A stretch of DNA of 64,000 nucleotides from Primulina eburnea (GCF_022965805.1 NC_133116.1:4340001-4404000), one strand, 5' to 3'; shown: positions 48,830 through 62,160, counted from the first letter of the stretch. The notes: generated by a model from the sequence alone, not told the origin. Numbers and translations: made by a program.

Positions 48830-51800
48830 TACAATCATTCTAGAGAGAGAACGCAGAAACCCTTGTTGATTTTTTTAGTTGCAATCACCTTTCCAGCTCG
48901 ATTCTCGATTTTCTCTCACTCCGACACTCTAAATGAGGTGAGGTTCGTCTGTTTGGATCGAATCTGCTACCTCGGCAAGGTATTTTCGTAGCATTTTTCT
49001 TTTTTCCTTTTTTTTTTGTTGTTGAAGAGTTTCTTGTCCGGCATTTCGAGTGCTGATGTGATGTTGCGCAGTGCAGTGTGGCGTTGGCTTTTCTCGCCTC
49101 TAAAAATTTGGGAAAAACCTTGAACTGCGAGACGCCTAAATCTGCTGCTTCTCCAGTCTACCCCTAGGTATTTTCCTTTTTTTTTCAAAATTAGTTAATG
49201 AAGAATTTTATTGGGAATTTAGAACCGTAAGCATGCGTTATCAAGTGTGCTAGTACATTTCGCGCACTCAAATTATGGAAATTAAAGTTGCGTTGTGAAA
49301 TTGCTCTTTGAGCTGATTGTAACTCGTGATTTGAAGGGTATAGGCTGACAGTAGCTTTTGATTTATTTGTTTTGGTAGAATTTTGGTTAATGTGAACACT
49401 GTGTGGGAATCTGACGGGATCACAGAGTGCTTGTGCTGAGATTGTCAGCATTTCCCGCATTTGACGTGATGGAATGGACTTGATATTTTTTATGAATGTA
49501 TTATGTTGAGCAGATGTGGGTACTAATGATGCTAAATGAGCCGACTATTCTTTATTTCTTAAGGGATGTTTGTTTTCAATTTAAAAAACAAGCAGAGGAG
49601 GAAAACATCGCAAATCTAATATTTACTGGTATGGGGTGATGGGCCACAATGATTTGAAATCTCCCATCAGTTTGGACTGTAAAAAACAATCTTCGCATTT
49701 TGTGTCATCTCTTCTTTGTCACGGTGCGTCCATTTGCTATGATATTAAAGATTTTCAATCCCGTACCTGTAGAAATGATAAAATTTTCATAAGCTGAATT
49801 CATTTGTTTTAATTATGTAAATACTAGCGATTTTGTTTTACAGGGGGTATTTCCAGACTTTCTTAAAGTGGGTGCTCTGTTGCATTATTGCATGTCCAGA
49901 GGGATTGCTATACACCTTCATTCATCTGATGATTTGACAAACTTTATTATGCCCAACCACCCTCAATGGGCAAGTTCCTGTTGCACCATATATGCATCCT
50001 GTTGCTTTTCAGTCTGGCCATAGAAGTTGGAGCACTCAGTCCTGATGGTATGCCGATTATTCTCTTGTAGCATACCTTTTTCTTCTGTGTTGTAGTCCTG
50101 CTGAGGATATATGCTTTGTTGTTACCGTTTAGTTTAATTGAAATCAAATAATATATGTATTTAAGTTCAAATTGGATGTTTTATAAATATTTTCAAATAC
50201 CTGCTCCCTTCAATTATTTTTACAATAAAGATTTATAGGTCTCTGTGGTGTTTATGTACTTTGTGTGATATCTAATTGTGGTTGAACAATAGTATCTGTT
50301 GGGTGCAATAATTGTCCCTGCTTGGTAGAGCGATCGAACCGTGGTGCTTGAGTTGTTGTGCGGTTTAAAAGATTTGAGTTGCACCATTACCACTAGTTAT
50401 AGCTATTGGTAAAGCGTTAAGCACTCGGTCCTACAATTGGTATCAGAGCCAAGGTCACGGGTTCGATTCCCATTGATTGCAAGGAGTGCAATTATTGGGA
50501 GGGAGATTGTTGGGTGCAATAATTGTCCCTGCTTGGTAGAGCGATCGAACCGTGGTGCTTGAGTTGTTGTGCGATTTAAAAGATTTGAGTTGCACCATTA
50601 CCACTAGTTATAGCTATTGGTAAAGCGGTAAGCACTCGGTCCTACAGTATCAATCATACCTACTGTTACAAAGTAGATAAAGCATGCATTCGTATTTCAT
50701 ACCCTGGTTAGATTTTTGCATTCAGATATTTAATTAATTGTTTCTTGTTGAAATTTTCATGAAACATCACAAGTACAACTTACAACGTCTGCATATGCTA
50801 TAGCCTCACAAATGGCGTGTCTTTTTCTGAAATAGAAAAACAAAAGGGAATATGGCAACCTATAAAAGCTATTTAATTTTTAGGTCAGGCGCTTGTCAAC
50901 TTTAGGACAGCCATAATTAGTTCAGACAATGTTCTGCTGCAATGGAGACCTGAGGATGATGACCCATGCGGGTGGAAGGGAGTAACATGTGATCTCAAGT
51001 CGAAAAGAGTTACAACCTTGTAAGTTCCATACCTCTTTAGAATGTTTAAGTATTTTTTTGGGTATCTTACAGTACACACAGGATGCCTAAAATGGTTCAG
51101 CATTGTTTTTGCCATTCTTCCTGTGTTGGTCAGTTGACTGCTCTTTCATCTTGCACTATACTGTCATTTTTTTCTCTTCCCTTTTTATTCAATGTGTCTA
51201 AATTAATGATATTTCGTTTAGTACAGATACTTGTTCGAATATTTAAATATTGTCGGTATACTATTAACTATTCAATGTTAAAATGAGTGGCTTGTGAATC
51301 TGTCTGCGCGTTCACCACTTTGTTCAAGTGTCTGGAAATCTAATCAGAGGACTATAAGAATCTTTTGTTTTCCAACTCCTCGAAATGTTGCTTAGCTGAA
51401 CAAATTTTTGGAGGGACTAGGGAGCAAGTATGGCTTTTGGTATTAATGTGTTCCGATTGAGGAAAGTTTTTTCGCATCATTCTACTGATATTACTACAAT
51501 GAATCTGGATCACTAATTATGAAGCAAATATTTATTAAATTATCTTCGATCTTTTTGTTTATCCATGTTGATTGTCAACAGTTTTCTTGTATTTCATTTG
51601 TCATTTTATCTTCCTGGGTTTTTGTTTTCCATGCCTTTGTTATACTGATATATCTATGCACATTGTAGGGAATTCATATCTGAACTAAACATCTCACTTA
51701 TATCAATAAAAAGCTCTACTCAACTGGTGACCTGCTATGTATCTCTGAATTTACTACGTATTACTTGATTCTTTAGGGTCTGCACTAAAAGATTCTGATT

Positions 51801-54800
51801 CGTAACATTTTAAGCATTATAATTCAGTTGATTTGAACCCTTAGGGCCCGTTTGGTACAATGGATTGGTTTGGAGTTTGGACTGTAGTTGGTTTAACCTG
51901 TTTATCCAGTCTTTGGTTGGATTTTTAATAATGCTACTCAATCCATTTTGCAAAGGACTAAGTCATATTAACTGAAGGAAAATAAACATATCTCACCCCT
52001 TGTACTAACTATCACTTTTTTAATTACATCCTTGTTTCCTATTCTATTCTTTCCAATAAAAAAGAAGTAATTTTAATTTAGCACAAGGATAATTTTGTCC
52101 AAAAGTCAAAGGATTCTTAATTCATCCCATAATAAAAAATCGCACCAAACACGATACTATTTTATCGACACATATTACATTTCTACATTAATAATTTTTT
52201 TATCATTTTTTTAATAGGAAACTAGAATTTTATATAATCATTAGAGTATATTATAATTTATAATTTTTTTTATCATTTACGTACCAATCATTCAATAATC
52301 TCGTCCTCCGAACCAAACATAGCCTTATTTGATTAGCTTGTACTATGTCATCAAAACTTACATTTCAAGCTGTCACAAACTTGGCAAGGCCAATTTTCCT
52401 TGCAATCAGTATATTTAGCTTAAGTGTAATAGCTCTAGCTACTTTTATTGGTTATAGAATACTGAATTTTTCTATCGTGCCTATGAATTATTCTCATCTC
52501 TTCTTCCATTTGTACACGTGACAAAGTGGGTTCTATTTCTCTACCTTAGTTAGCATTCAAGGTATTTTGTTATTATTTATTAAAACCACAAGTATTAAGC
52601 AATCATTGATGTGTTTATGTTGTGCAAAATTCACTTCCAAATTTAACAGAAGGTAACATTTATGCATAATGGTACTGCTGTATGTTCTTGGTATTTTAAT
52701 GGCACAGGAGCCTCTCTAACCACAAATTGAGTGGACCCATAGCATCAGATATTGGAAAGTTAGAGAACCTGCAATTTCTGTAAGTTCCTTTTAATTCTTC
52801 CTTCTCATCATCTTATTACTCCTGCTATTAAGTTTATGCATGTGAGCAGAGCTCTTCATGACAACAATTTGTATGGGTCAATTCCTCCGGAACTTGGAAA
52901 CTGTACTCAGTTGCAATCAGTGTAAGTGAACATTAATTTATGTCATATGGTTTACTCTCTTATCTATATACTGTTATGTTAGTTTCAATTATTTACATTG
53001 GATGGTAAAATTTAAAATGTGTTCATTTGAAATTTTAGTCGTCGATTGATGATCACTGCTTGATTTTTGTAAAAGTTATTTCGGCTGAGCAATTTGCAGA
53101 AAGAGTTACAACAATGAAAGTTGCTTTATTTGATGAAAACTGAAATGTCCAGAAACTACCGATTGTTCTATCCTATTTCTTTCATACAAGTCCCTGAGTG
53201 TGATGCCCAGTTGCTCACCAACATATAATACGTTAATGGCATGATATTCATAAACATTTTTTAGATAATCTTCCCATAAGTTGTATCTCCCAACCCAACA
53301 CGAATCAATATACATATATTCGGATTCCCTTGAAAATAAATGTAAACCATCAATGTATGAGCATACAATCATTGGCATCATAATAAAAAATGAGAGAATA
53401 ATCGGAACATAAATACATGCCTTATACAACAAACATCTAGACTCGGAGATGAGCCAATATCATAGTATAAATTGTGTTGGTAATAACAATTCTCGTAATA
53501 TAATTTAACTCGCAAGGCCTCCAAAATTTCGACTCTTGACTCCAAACTTGACTCTAATCCTCCTTGTCACTTAGATCCTTCCTGCAGTGATCTGTCGTCT
53601 TTTGCATCCAAAAGAGACCCAGACAGAGCGGGTACAAAACGAAAAGTAGTAATATGTATGACTGCTCCCTGAAATGTGTAATAACATCACATGAAATCCT
53701 CAGCTATATTTATTTACTTTTTCTTTTATGCATTACATCAAGTGGGACCCAAGTGATCAGGAATGATGAAAATTCGCAGCAATTTTGCTGCATTTCTTTT
53801 GTTTGAATAAAGTGTGATGATCTTGATTGTATTCTTTACAGATTTTTGCAGGGAAACTACTTAAGTGGATCGATTCCCTCTGAGTTGGGAAACCTTTCTC
53901 AGCTTCAAAGTTTGTAAGTGACTATCTTGAAATTGCTGAATGTTCATGATGTGATTCTTGTATCTGTAGTTTTAACATCTTATTATATAAGATTTCATGG
54001 TCTTAAAAACACTTGGTAGGACAGAACTCTGTGAAGATCATGGATCACGATTACTGCATCATATCATCCTGAGAGTAAAGGGTTTGATTACTACATATAT
54101 GATAGAATCCATGAAAATTACATGCTATTTCTCAGTGTCCTTACTGGGTTCTGAACCATGAACGCAGAAATGCTCCACTCTTTAACTTGAAATATTCTAG
54201 ATGGGTTGCTTGGTCTAGAGCTGTTCAAATATAAACTCTAATTTATGTGTCCATGCTTCATTTTTATCAACTAAGCCCAACCCGCGCTACGTATACGGTA
54301 TTTTTATCAACTAAGCCCAACCCGCGCTACGTATACGGTATACTTTGTCTAGAGCTAGTTCAAATATTTTCCAGTTTATGCATGTATGCTTAATTTTTTT
54401 CAACTAAGCAGAAGCCACACTGCGTTTATCTTGTATATTTGTCTATTAAATCATGTTGAATATTTATGCATGTTGTACTGGATTTTCAATCGATGTTGTT
54501 TGCAGATAGTAGTAATTCACTATCAGGTTATTAAATCATTTCTCTGTTTTTACAGGGATCTTTCTAGCAATTCTCTGAGTGGAAGTATTCCTTCTTCGCT
54601 CGGGAACTTAGGCAAGCTTTCAACATTGTGAGTAATCTGAAGATATCCTACTTGCATGAATTTTATATGGTTTTCCTTGGTCTAGATTTAAAATTTGATC
54701 TCATGTGATAATTGAAGCAATGTATCGACAAACTTTCTGGTGGGACCTATTCCCTCTGATGGTGTACTTGCCAACTTTCGCAATGATTCGTAAGTGCTTA

Positions 54801-57800
54801 ATATTGTTATTATGTGATCTGTACCTCTTTTGGAAGCTATACACATATTTTATTTTCGGTTATTTTTTACTAGTCTGAATATATCTGTATTATTCCGACC
54901 TACTAATTGTGTACTAGCTTAGGCTTGGGGAAATACTAGCATCGGGCTAGGTTTTGTATACAGAGTTTATCTCTGGGATTATTTTACCAGCGCCCCTATG
55001 CACGCGTTTTGTGCTCGAATAGTTTTTTTTTTATTTTTTTGATAGTAAGCTAACTTTATTATAATAATTGAACGTTACACCCTTCGCGCGGATGAGTAAT
55101 CCGCAGCAAGGTTAAAATGAAAATTTAAAGTTCAGCTCTAATGAAATAAAACAAGATTCTCACAACCCTACAAATTTCCAATCCCTAACTAGGTCTGCGA
55201 TGCACAGATGATTGTACTGATGCAAGTTGATAGTCCAAGATGCCACCCTGAATTTGATCTTTTCCCATACTTGATCGACGGTCTCCGAAGCATCCTCAAA
55301 TATTCTTTTATTCCTTTCCAACCAAATGTACCAGTAAATGCAACGTACTATCAAGAACCAGAATTCGCTGAACTTTTTCCCGAAAGGACAGTAAGAGTTG
55401 GAGATGAACAGATCTTTGGCTTGTCGCGGAACAGGCCATTGAAATCCCAACTCTTTTAAGACATTGATCCAAATACCCCTCGAGAATGAGCAATGTAGTA
55501 GAATATGATCTTGATTCTCTTCATTTTTCCGGCACGAACAACACCACTGCGGGCTTAGCACACAATCCTTCCACCTTCTTTGCACTGAATCACACGTAGG
55601 CAGTTTCCCCAAGGCCACGATCCACGAGAAAATTCTAATCTTTTGTGGGACTTGCACTCTCCAGATGTTATGGTAGAACGCGAACAATAGGAAAATTTGA
55701 AATGGGGAAAAAAGAGTCATAAAATGATTTGACAGAGAAAAAGTGTTGACATTTTTTTAAAAAAATAATAGATAAGGTATACTAGACATATTTGTAATTT
55801 GTTTGAATAATGTGTGACATTAAAAAAAAATAGATAAGGTATACTAGACATATTTGTAATTTGGATGGATAATGTGTGAAATTTTATGTAACTAATTTAG
55901 CAAGTCCATCAAATATATGAGTTTATTTTTTTTTTTTTTTGGGATAGGGTAATATGACCTTTGTTTTATGGGATATGGATAGTGGGCATTTTGAAAAATG
56001 CCCATATCAAAAGACCTAACGGTTAATATCAAGGGCTTGGCCTTAATAATAATAATAATAATATAGATTAATGAAAGCGGTCTAAAGTGGGTCATTGTGG
56101 ATCTCAAGGTATAGGTAACATTATGGTTTCACATCAGCCATGAATGAGTCATAACTTTGAGAGATCTTTTGTGTCCAGAAGGCTAGCCATTTTAGTTTAG
56201 GCTCTCACCATATCATTCATGGCTTAACTGAGAATAGATTGTTGGGCTGCGCAATAATGGTTTTGGCGTCCTATGAAACTAATCACTGACATCCATTTTC
56301 ATTTATAAAATACTTTGTTTTTAATTGTGGCTCTAATTAGGGCATCATACTTTTTTTTTCTTTTGTAATTTTGCTTTCAACTGGCCTTCTGCAATGCTCA
56401 TTTGATGCTTTTCTTGGCAGATTTGTCGGGAACCTTGAATTGTGTGGCAGGCAAATTCAAATATGTAAGAACAGTGATGGTTCTACCGTATTGACTCAGC
56501 CTACAACTTCAGGTACAATATTTTCTTTGAGATTGTTTTGCTTTCATTTTCCTCATTAGTTTGTTGATATACTGGGTGGGAGAATGTACTTGTGGCTGTT
56601 CTACAATCATAATCTGTTTTAGATAATTTTTACTTTTTTTATTCAGTACTTAATAAGAATTGGGAATATCATTTGCATAATGCACAACGGGATCATGGAG
56701 AGAAGCATTTGATTTTGTTGCTTTTTCTTTTTTTATTGATATTAAAATATACGTTACTACCACACTGGATTTTCTGTTTTATATATTTCAAAGTAGCATT
56801 TGTCCTTTTTCTTTGTGGTGTTTTCAGCCCAAAGCCAAGCCAAGAAGAAATATTCAGGGCGGCTTCTTATAAGTGCACTGGCTACTGTTGGTGCCTTGCT
56901 TCTGGTAGCACTTATGTGCTTCTGGGGTTGTTTTCTGTATAAGAGACTTGGTAAAAACCAAGGGAAAGGTCTTGCTATGGATGTTAGCGGAGGTGATGAT
57001 CTGAAACCTATGCACTAAAACTAAAAATACATTTTTTTTTATCTGCACAACTATTAGTCTTTGTTTTTAAAAAACTGTATCATATTTTTCTGTGTCATGG
57101 TTTCAGGAGCATCAATTGTGATGTTTCATGGAGATCTGCCTTACACTTCAAAGGATATCATCAAAAAGCTAGAGAACTTGAATGAAGAGCATATAATTGG
57201 GGCGGGGGGTTTTGGAACTGTGTACAAGCTTGTAATGGATGATGGCAATGTATTTGCTTTGAAAAGAATTGTGAAGGTAAACGAGGGATTTGATCGCTTT
57301 TTTGAACGGGAACTTGAAATTCTTGGAAGCATCAAACATAGATATCTTGTGAACCTTCGAGGATATTGCAATTCTCCAACATCCAAATTGCTAATATATG
57401 ATTTCCTGACTGGAGGCAGCCTAGATGAAGCTCTTCATGGTATGTTGGGAGCTTAGGACTCCTTTTGCCTGAATTTTGAAGTGGTCTTATTTTGTGCTTG
57501 TTAAAATAACATTTAAGCACACTAAATGTATTTCTTCATTACTAAATACTTATCGGGTGTAGAAATCGAAAGTAATGTTCTGGCGTAGAATTGCTAATGT
57601 TGCTGCTTTCTCGTGTTTTCAATGATGTTGAATAAAAAATGCATTTGAATATTTTGGATTTGGACACTTTTTTGTTTGCTCATTTAATGTATTCAAGGGT
57701 AGATATTTTATTTTTATGCAAGTCAGTAACGTCGCATATATTTGACACAGAGAGGGCTGAGCAACTAGATTGGGTTGCTCGTTTGAATATCATCGTGGGA

Positions 57801-59644
57801 GCTTCAAAAGGCCTTGCCTATCTGCATCATGACTGTTCTCCTCGAATTATCCACCGTGATATCAAGTCGAGCAACATTTTACTAGATGGGAATTTTGGAG
57901 CTCGAGTCTCTGACTTTGGACTGGCAAAACTACTGGAGGATGATGAATCCCACATTACAACCATTGTTGCTGGCACATTTGGATATCTGGCTCCGGGTAG
58001 GCACATAAACTATGAGTTATTTATCTTTTCCATTTCTTTTGGCTTCTCTGTGCGTAGATACTACAAGTTTTCAAATGTTTTACCTGAAGATTGGTGTAAT
58101 GCAATGTCGTGTTTCTCTTCCGTAAGTTGGGTTATTTTAGTTTTCTTGAACAGTATGAATAACCTTGGTGAATTCTGTTCTTGCATTTTGAGTTTTTAAT
58201 TTTCCAGTTTCTTCTGTTCAGTTTAGTTGAAGTTACGCAACTGCCCTTGTGGCGTACGATTGTCTGATATAGCTCAAAATATTATTTTGGATATCTCCTT
58301 CACGATAATGTGGACTGTCTAAACACTAATTAGAAAGTCTATATCACTATCAATTTTTATCATGCAGTGTACTCGAGTCTTTTCGAACCTACTTTTCCTT
58401 ATTTTTCTTTCTTTGGTTGTTTTTGTCCTCTAAATTTTTTCGCTCGAGGTTAAACTCTTTTATGCCGAGTATTCCCATGTCCCATTTTGCAGAGTATATG
58501 CAGAGTGGCAGAGCTACCGAAAAGACTGATGTTTATAGTTTTGGTGTTCTGGTGCTTGAAATTCTGAGTGGAAAACGGCCAACTGATGCCTCCTTCATTG
58601 AGAAGGGTCTCAACATTGTTGGATGGGTATCGCTCTTTCATACAACTATAACTGTCAAACTGCCATCTTTGTGCTGTGGCATACACAATGCATATGCATG
58701 ATCTGTCATGGTTTTCTAAAAATATTTTATAGAATTTGGAAAAAAAATAATTTTATATCAGTTACATGACAATGGTAGAAATAATGATTGTATAATATGA
58801 TACTTTTTTTAAATTAGATTATTTTTTTCAAAAAATAAGTTTATTTTCTCATCTTAGATAAAAGTCTATCGTCATCGAGTGTATAATATGATATTGAAAT
58901 TAATATGAAAGTTTAAGAGTTTGCACTTTTGAAATATAAATTGATTTAAACTTTATTTGTAATTAAAATTTTTTATTAGAGTTTTTTTACCAAAGGTGGT
59001 TTACTTTTTGGTGGTCTTGTATGTAGTGATAGAGATAAATGCATGCACAGAAATTATTATGGAACCAGTTCATACGAGGACACTGATATCTTGTATAATT
59101 AGAAGATAGGATAAGGCACGATACTCCAATTTTAATAATCCAAGCTGTAGTCCGTATCCAAGAGTTATTTTTCTGGAGGAAAAAGTTATGTTGGAAAACA
59201 ATTTTTTTGCTCTCACTTTTCCCGCTTATTGACGTTCATTTCTTAACTTGTTTCCACCAACAAAGTGGCGGAGGTTGGAAGTTATCAGTTGTGGCAGCCT
59301 TTTGTGCCGTCATTCAAACTCAACTTGTTTCTCAATAACCAAACTTTATGTCAATCTGATAGTATTTATTGAATGTTTTATCCCCGTGTGTATCAAATTA
59401 AGTTTGGCGTTTTCATTTTCTGCAGTTAAACTATCTAGTTTCAGAAAACAGACAGCAAGAAATTGTTGATCCACACTGCGAAGGAGTGCAAATAGAAAGC
59501 CTCGAGGCCATACTGTCAATTGCCATCCAATGTGTTTCTTCAACTCCTGATGATCGCCCCACCATGCACAAAGTTGTCCAAATACTTGAATCTGAGATAT
59601 TGACACCCTGCCCCAGCGATTTCTACGACTCAAGTTCTGATTGA
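48830..59644 (+). CDS. FEI1/FEI2-like LRR receptor kinase
   Basis: Plasma-membrane leucine-rich-repeat receptor kinase of the FEI type, known in Arabidopsis for cell-wall and cellulose-linked growth control. Coding exons: 49966-50047, 50884-51019, 52708-52779, 52850-52921, 53842-53913, 54556-54627, 54718-54789, 56421-56512, 56828-56992, 57107-57439, 57751-57996, 58493-58626 and 59426-59644: 588 aa, all phases consistent. The 5' leader starts near 48830 and has an intron ending at 49843. Order: signal peptide, N-cap [17 protein letters not shown], LRRs in five consecutive 72-bp exons, Cys pair with LCGRQIQIC, transmembrane segment ([20 protein letters not shown]), then kinase with [15 protein letters not shown] lysine, [34 protein letters not shown] and terminal [11 protein letters not shown]. 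It is intact. Introns are swollen by a TRIM, a Tourist-like MITE and a LINE fragment. Confidence 0.95.
50297..50646 (+). mobile_element. Complete TRIM element in intron 1 of the FEI-like gene
   Basis: Two 139-bp LTRs (50297-50435 and 50508-50646), TGTTGGGTGCAATAATTG to CGGTCCTACA, differ at only two positions that I can see. Right after the left LTR comes TGGTATCAGAGCC, the standard primer-binding site for initiator tRNA-Met. A polypurine tract GGGAGGGAGA sits just before the right LTR. The element is flanked by the 5-bp duplication GTATC on both sides (50292-50296 and 50647-50651). Total 350 bp, with no coding sequence: a terminal-repeat retrotransposon in miniature, and young. Confidence 0.95.
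51844..52324. mobile_element. Tourist-like MITE in intron 2 of the FEI-like gene
   Basis: Starts GGGCCCGTTTGGTACAATGG and ends CCGAACCAAACATAGCC, inverted ends of the GGGCC..GTTTGG type. It is flanked by TTA on both sides (51841-51843 and 52325-52327). The TTA target and end motif fit PIF/Harbinger. It is about 481 bp and non-coding. Confidence 0.75.
54261..54340. repeat. Perfect 40-bp tandem duplication in an intron
   Basis: 54261-54300 and 54301-54340 are identical (unit begins TTTTTATCAACTAAGCCCAA). It lies in intron 5 of the FEI-like gene, within a larger diverged duplication (about 54210-54275 against 54344-54408). Confidence 0.92.
55023..55730 (-). mobile_element. 5'-truncated LINE fragment in intron 7 of the FEI-like gene
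   Basis: The minus-strand frame 55160-55720 encodes the C-terminal zinc-binding region that follows plant LINE reverse transcriptases (zf-RVT): [20 protein letters not shown], then the ligands C-x2-C...H-x4-C ([18 protein letters not shown]), then [12 protein letters not shown]. About 140 bp of 3' UTR and an A-rich tail (T-run at 55023-55040 on the plus strand) follow. The reverse transcriptase proper is missing, so it is a dead insertion inherited by truncated target-primed integration. The frame is still open over 186 codons, so it is fairly recent. Confidence 0.82.
55766..55865. repeat. Tandem duplication of about 62 bp
   Basis: The segment AGATAAGGTATACTAGACAT appears twice with matching flanks, next to the LINE fragment in intron 7. 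Confidence 0.8.
56048..56063. repeat. (AAT)n microsatellite
   Basis: Five AAT units within intron 7 of the receptor kinase. Confidence 0.75.
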
Positions 59645-60356
59645 ACCTTGAAAGAAGTGACTCCCATCATCATCTGTTGCATTGCACATCAAAAGTTCAG
59701 AAGCAAAACTAGCACAGAACGGGGATGCAATCTGCTCCTATTTATCTCGAGCTAAATTTATTCATTCTTTCTGCAAAACCATGATTGAAAAGGCTTGTTC
59801 TTTGTTCATTCTCGTCAAAATTAGCACAGGTGATCTGCCTTCGGATCAGGTTCTTGGTTCTTTCTCAGACTTTGTTGTCCCTGTTTGCTCGTGTTTTCTG
59901 TTTCGCCCAACGTATGACAAGTTCTCTTTCTTTGTACGAGCTATTTGTCTGCCTCTGTATTTGCTTTTCTGGTAGTTTCCATCTGTATATGATAAAGGTT
60001 AAACTGCTTCATATTTGCCTTCTAACAAAGGATCCCTGACGATTGGATTTTTGTGAAACATATTCTATCCCTGTTATTGCAGCACAGCACAACTGCAGCA
60101 AACTCGTGTGTGTCCGTAGTTAATACTTGATATCTAGTATGCGTGGCACCAAAAATTTACAAGCATATCATGCGATTACAATTTGGGATTAATAATGTAT
60201 TTGTATGATATTATATTCGATTGGATTACAACAATCTCAATGTCTGTTATGTAGATGAAATAATACTAAATATATCACTAATTAAACAAATTATTATTAT
60301 AATTATTTTTTTATGGACAACTAGATAGAAAATTTCGATTTGGCACGTATTTGGAT

Positions 60357-60358
<2 letters not shown>
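59645..60358. other. 3' UTR and downstream region of the FEI-like gene
   Basis: The pyrimidine-rich stretch after the stop is probably 3' UTR. No other gene is supported. Confidence 0.45.

Positions 60359-60444
<86 letters not shown>
60359..60444. repeat. Long (TA)n microsatellite
   Basis: About 85 bp of TA with one register change (TTA) in the middle. It lies between the convergent FEI-like and aspartic protease genes. Confidence 0.95.
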
Positions 60445-60447
<3 letters not shown>

Positions 60448-60832
60448 TTCTTTTTAAAAAAATCAATTGAAATTTTTGGTAATGGGCGGCTAGACCATAT
60501 CAAGGATGCTGCTTCAATGTATTATTTTATGTGATACAGATATGTGAGCAAGTGTGAATGACGAATGTTATTGTAACTATTCACTAGTTGGCATAGATGG
60601 ATGAACAATACCCCTATAACATTATATGACGGAAAACTTTAAAAATTATAAAATTCTTGAACATAGTTGCACCAGGTATTTATATCCACGAAAGCCAAAT
60701 ACATCTTTTCTTTTTTTCATACGAAAATACATTTTTCCATGATTATTGCCCCATCTACGAGTATTCAAAGAAAATAAAAGTTACAACGGCAAAAGCCAAA
60801 CTTAGGGAATACATAGTCACATTATAATTTAC

Positions 60833-62160
60833 TTACTCGAACTTTCTACAATCAGTTGGCAAGAAACTGACTTCCTTCTTCACAAGATCATACCCTATAT
60901 TGACATTCATTTGGTGCAAGTTTCCAAAGATGGAGAAATCGTTCGACGGCACGAATGCCAAACAAACCACCCCGGGCCTCACCTCGATGAAGGTGCTTCC
61001 CTGAGCCACCTCCAAATCTGCCCCCGAAAAGTGTACAACGATGGGTGGGGTGTCGAATTCACCGGTGCTAGGCAACTCGTAGCATAGCTTGAAAACGCCT
61101 TGAGGGTCGTCGACACGGTTTCCCTTGATAACCTTGACTAGAGCAGCCTCCAGATCGTAGAATAGCTCTTGGGGGAGGAACGTTAACGTCGTACCAGAGT
61201 CGATAATGATGTTACCTTCATCTGCCAGTTGGCCGTCATCGGATGCGTCCGAGATGTATTCCAACTTCTTGTTCCCCACGCTGATTCCCTTCAGGGTTAG
61301 GAAATAGAAGGTGCTCGGTGATTTTTGTACTAATGGAGTTGACACAACTTTAGGCCCCGTGACTACCGCATCGGCCCCGAAACTTATCTTGCTAGAAACA
61401 TTCGTATCAAGAAACGTCAGGCAGTACGAGAAACGACCCCTGATCGACTTATCCAGCTGCTTGACAATCGATATGTCCCCGCCCCCGAGTCCAACGATCC
61501 CGGTTTCCGTCTCGTCGAACGTGCCACTGTTATCGTGCCCGCAACCGAATACCACATTAGGGAACGAGGCGTTCCCTAAGACAAAGGTTTCGGTCCCGAT
61601 CTCGCCGGTGCTGTGCGACCTATCGCCATAGGATATCTCATAGTTGCACTTGCTTTCGCGGTCGCAACTCCAATGGCCAACCGTGGAACATAGCTCGGCC
61701 TTGCATGACACCTTCGGTATGTATTGGTGTTGTGCGGATCAAAAAGTGGGGACTTCTGCTTGAAACATGAAGAACATGGCTTGCACTGAGTCCATGTCAA
61801 ATCACTGCCGGTGTCAGCTATGCCCAAGATTTCGACGGGTGGCGTCCCGATGCCGATCTTCATCAGGTAGTCCCCGCCAATTGGAGTGAGGGTCGACCCA
61901 AACGAGCCCGAGCCCAAATCCGAGCCTGAGTTGATCACTTTGTAGGTCCTATGGAGAGAAGATTTACGTGAAAACGAACGTTGGAACGCATTCTTTAGAC
62001 GTTCGTAACGTGTGTACGAGGATTGGTAGAGGGGGGAATCCGGTGAGTCGCGGTGTATCAAATCAAGAGTGATCCCACCATGTTTATTGGATTCTATGCC
62101 AGAAATAGAGAAAACGCAGACAAGAAAGAACAAGGCCAGCACATCGGAAGAAAAAGCCAT
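60833..62160 (-). CDS. CDR1-like secreted aspartic protease (one-base frameshift)
   Basis: Pepsin-type (A1) aspartic protease of the plant nucellin/CDR1 class, secreted to the apoplast; CDR1 acts in defence signalling. Single exon, about 440 aa. Signal peptide (VLALFFLVCVFSISG), prosegment with ITLDLIHRDSPDSP, then YLMKIGIGTPPVEILGIADT and the first catalytic motif DTGSDLTW, CKPCSSC, the flap YEISYGDRSHSTG, and the second catalytic motif DSGTTLTFL. It ends SIFGNLHQMNVNIGYDL...FLPTDC. Both catalytic aspartates are present. At 61711-61715 the frame breaks between NTNTYR and VSCKAELC: one base is missing in the AAGG run. ATG 62160 is preferred over 62178 because it directly precedes the signal peptide and a TATA-like TATAAA lies at 62191-62196. 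Either a recent pseudogene or an assembly error. Confidence 0.85.

Noticed and set aside
50438..50475. tRNA-like stretch (TGGTATCAGAGCC followed by GGGTTCGATTCC)
   Set aside because: The first part is the TRIM primer-binding site and the second only mimics a T-arm; no cloverleaf can be drawn.
60340..60534. Open frame of repeated Ile-Tyr
   Set aside because: Translation of the (TA)n microsatellite.
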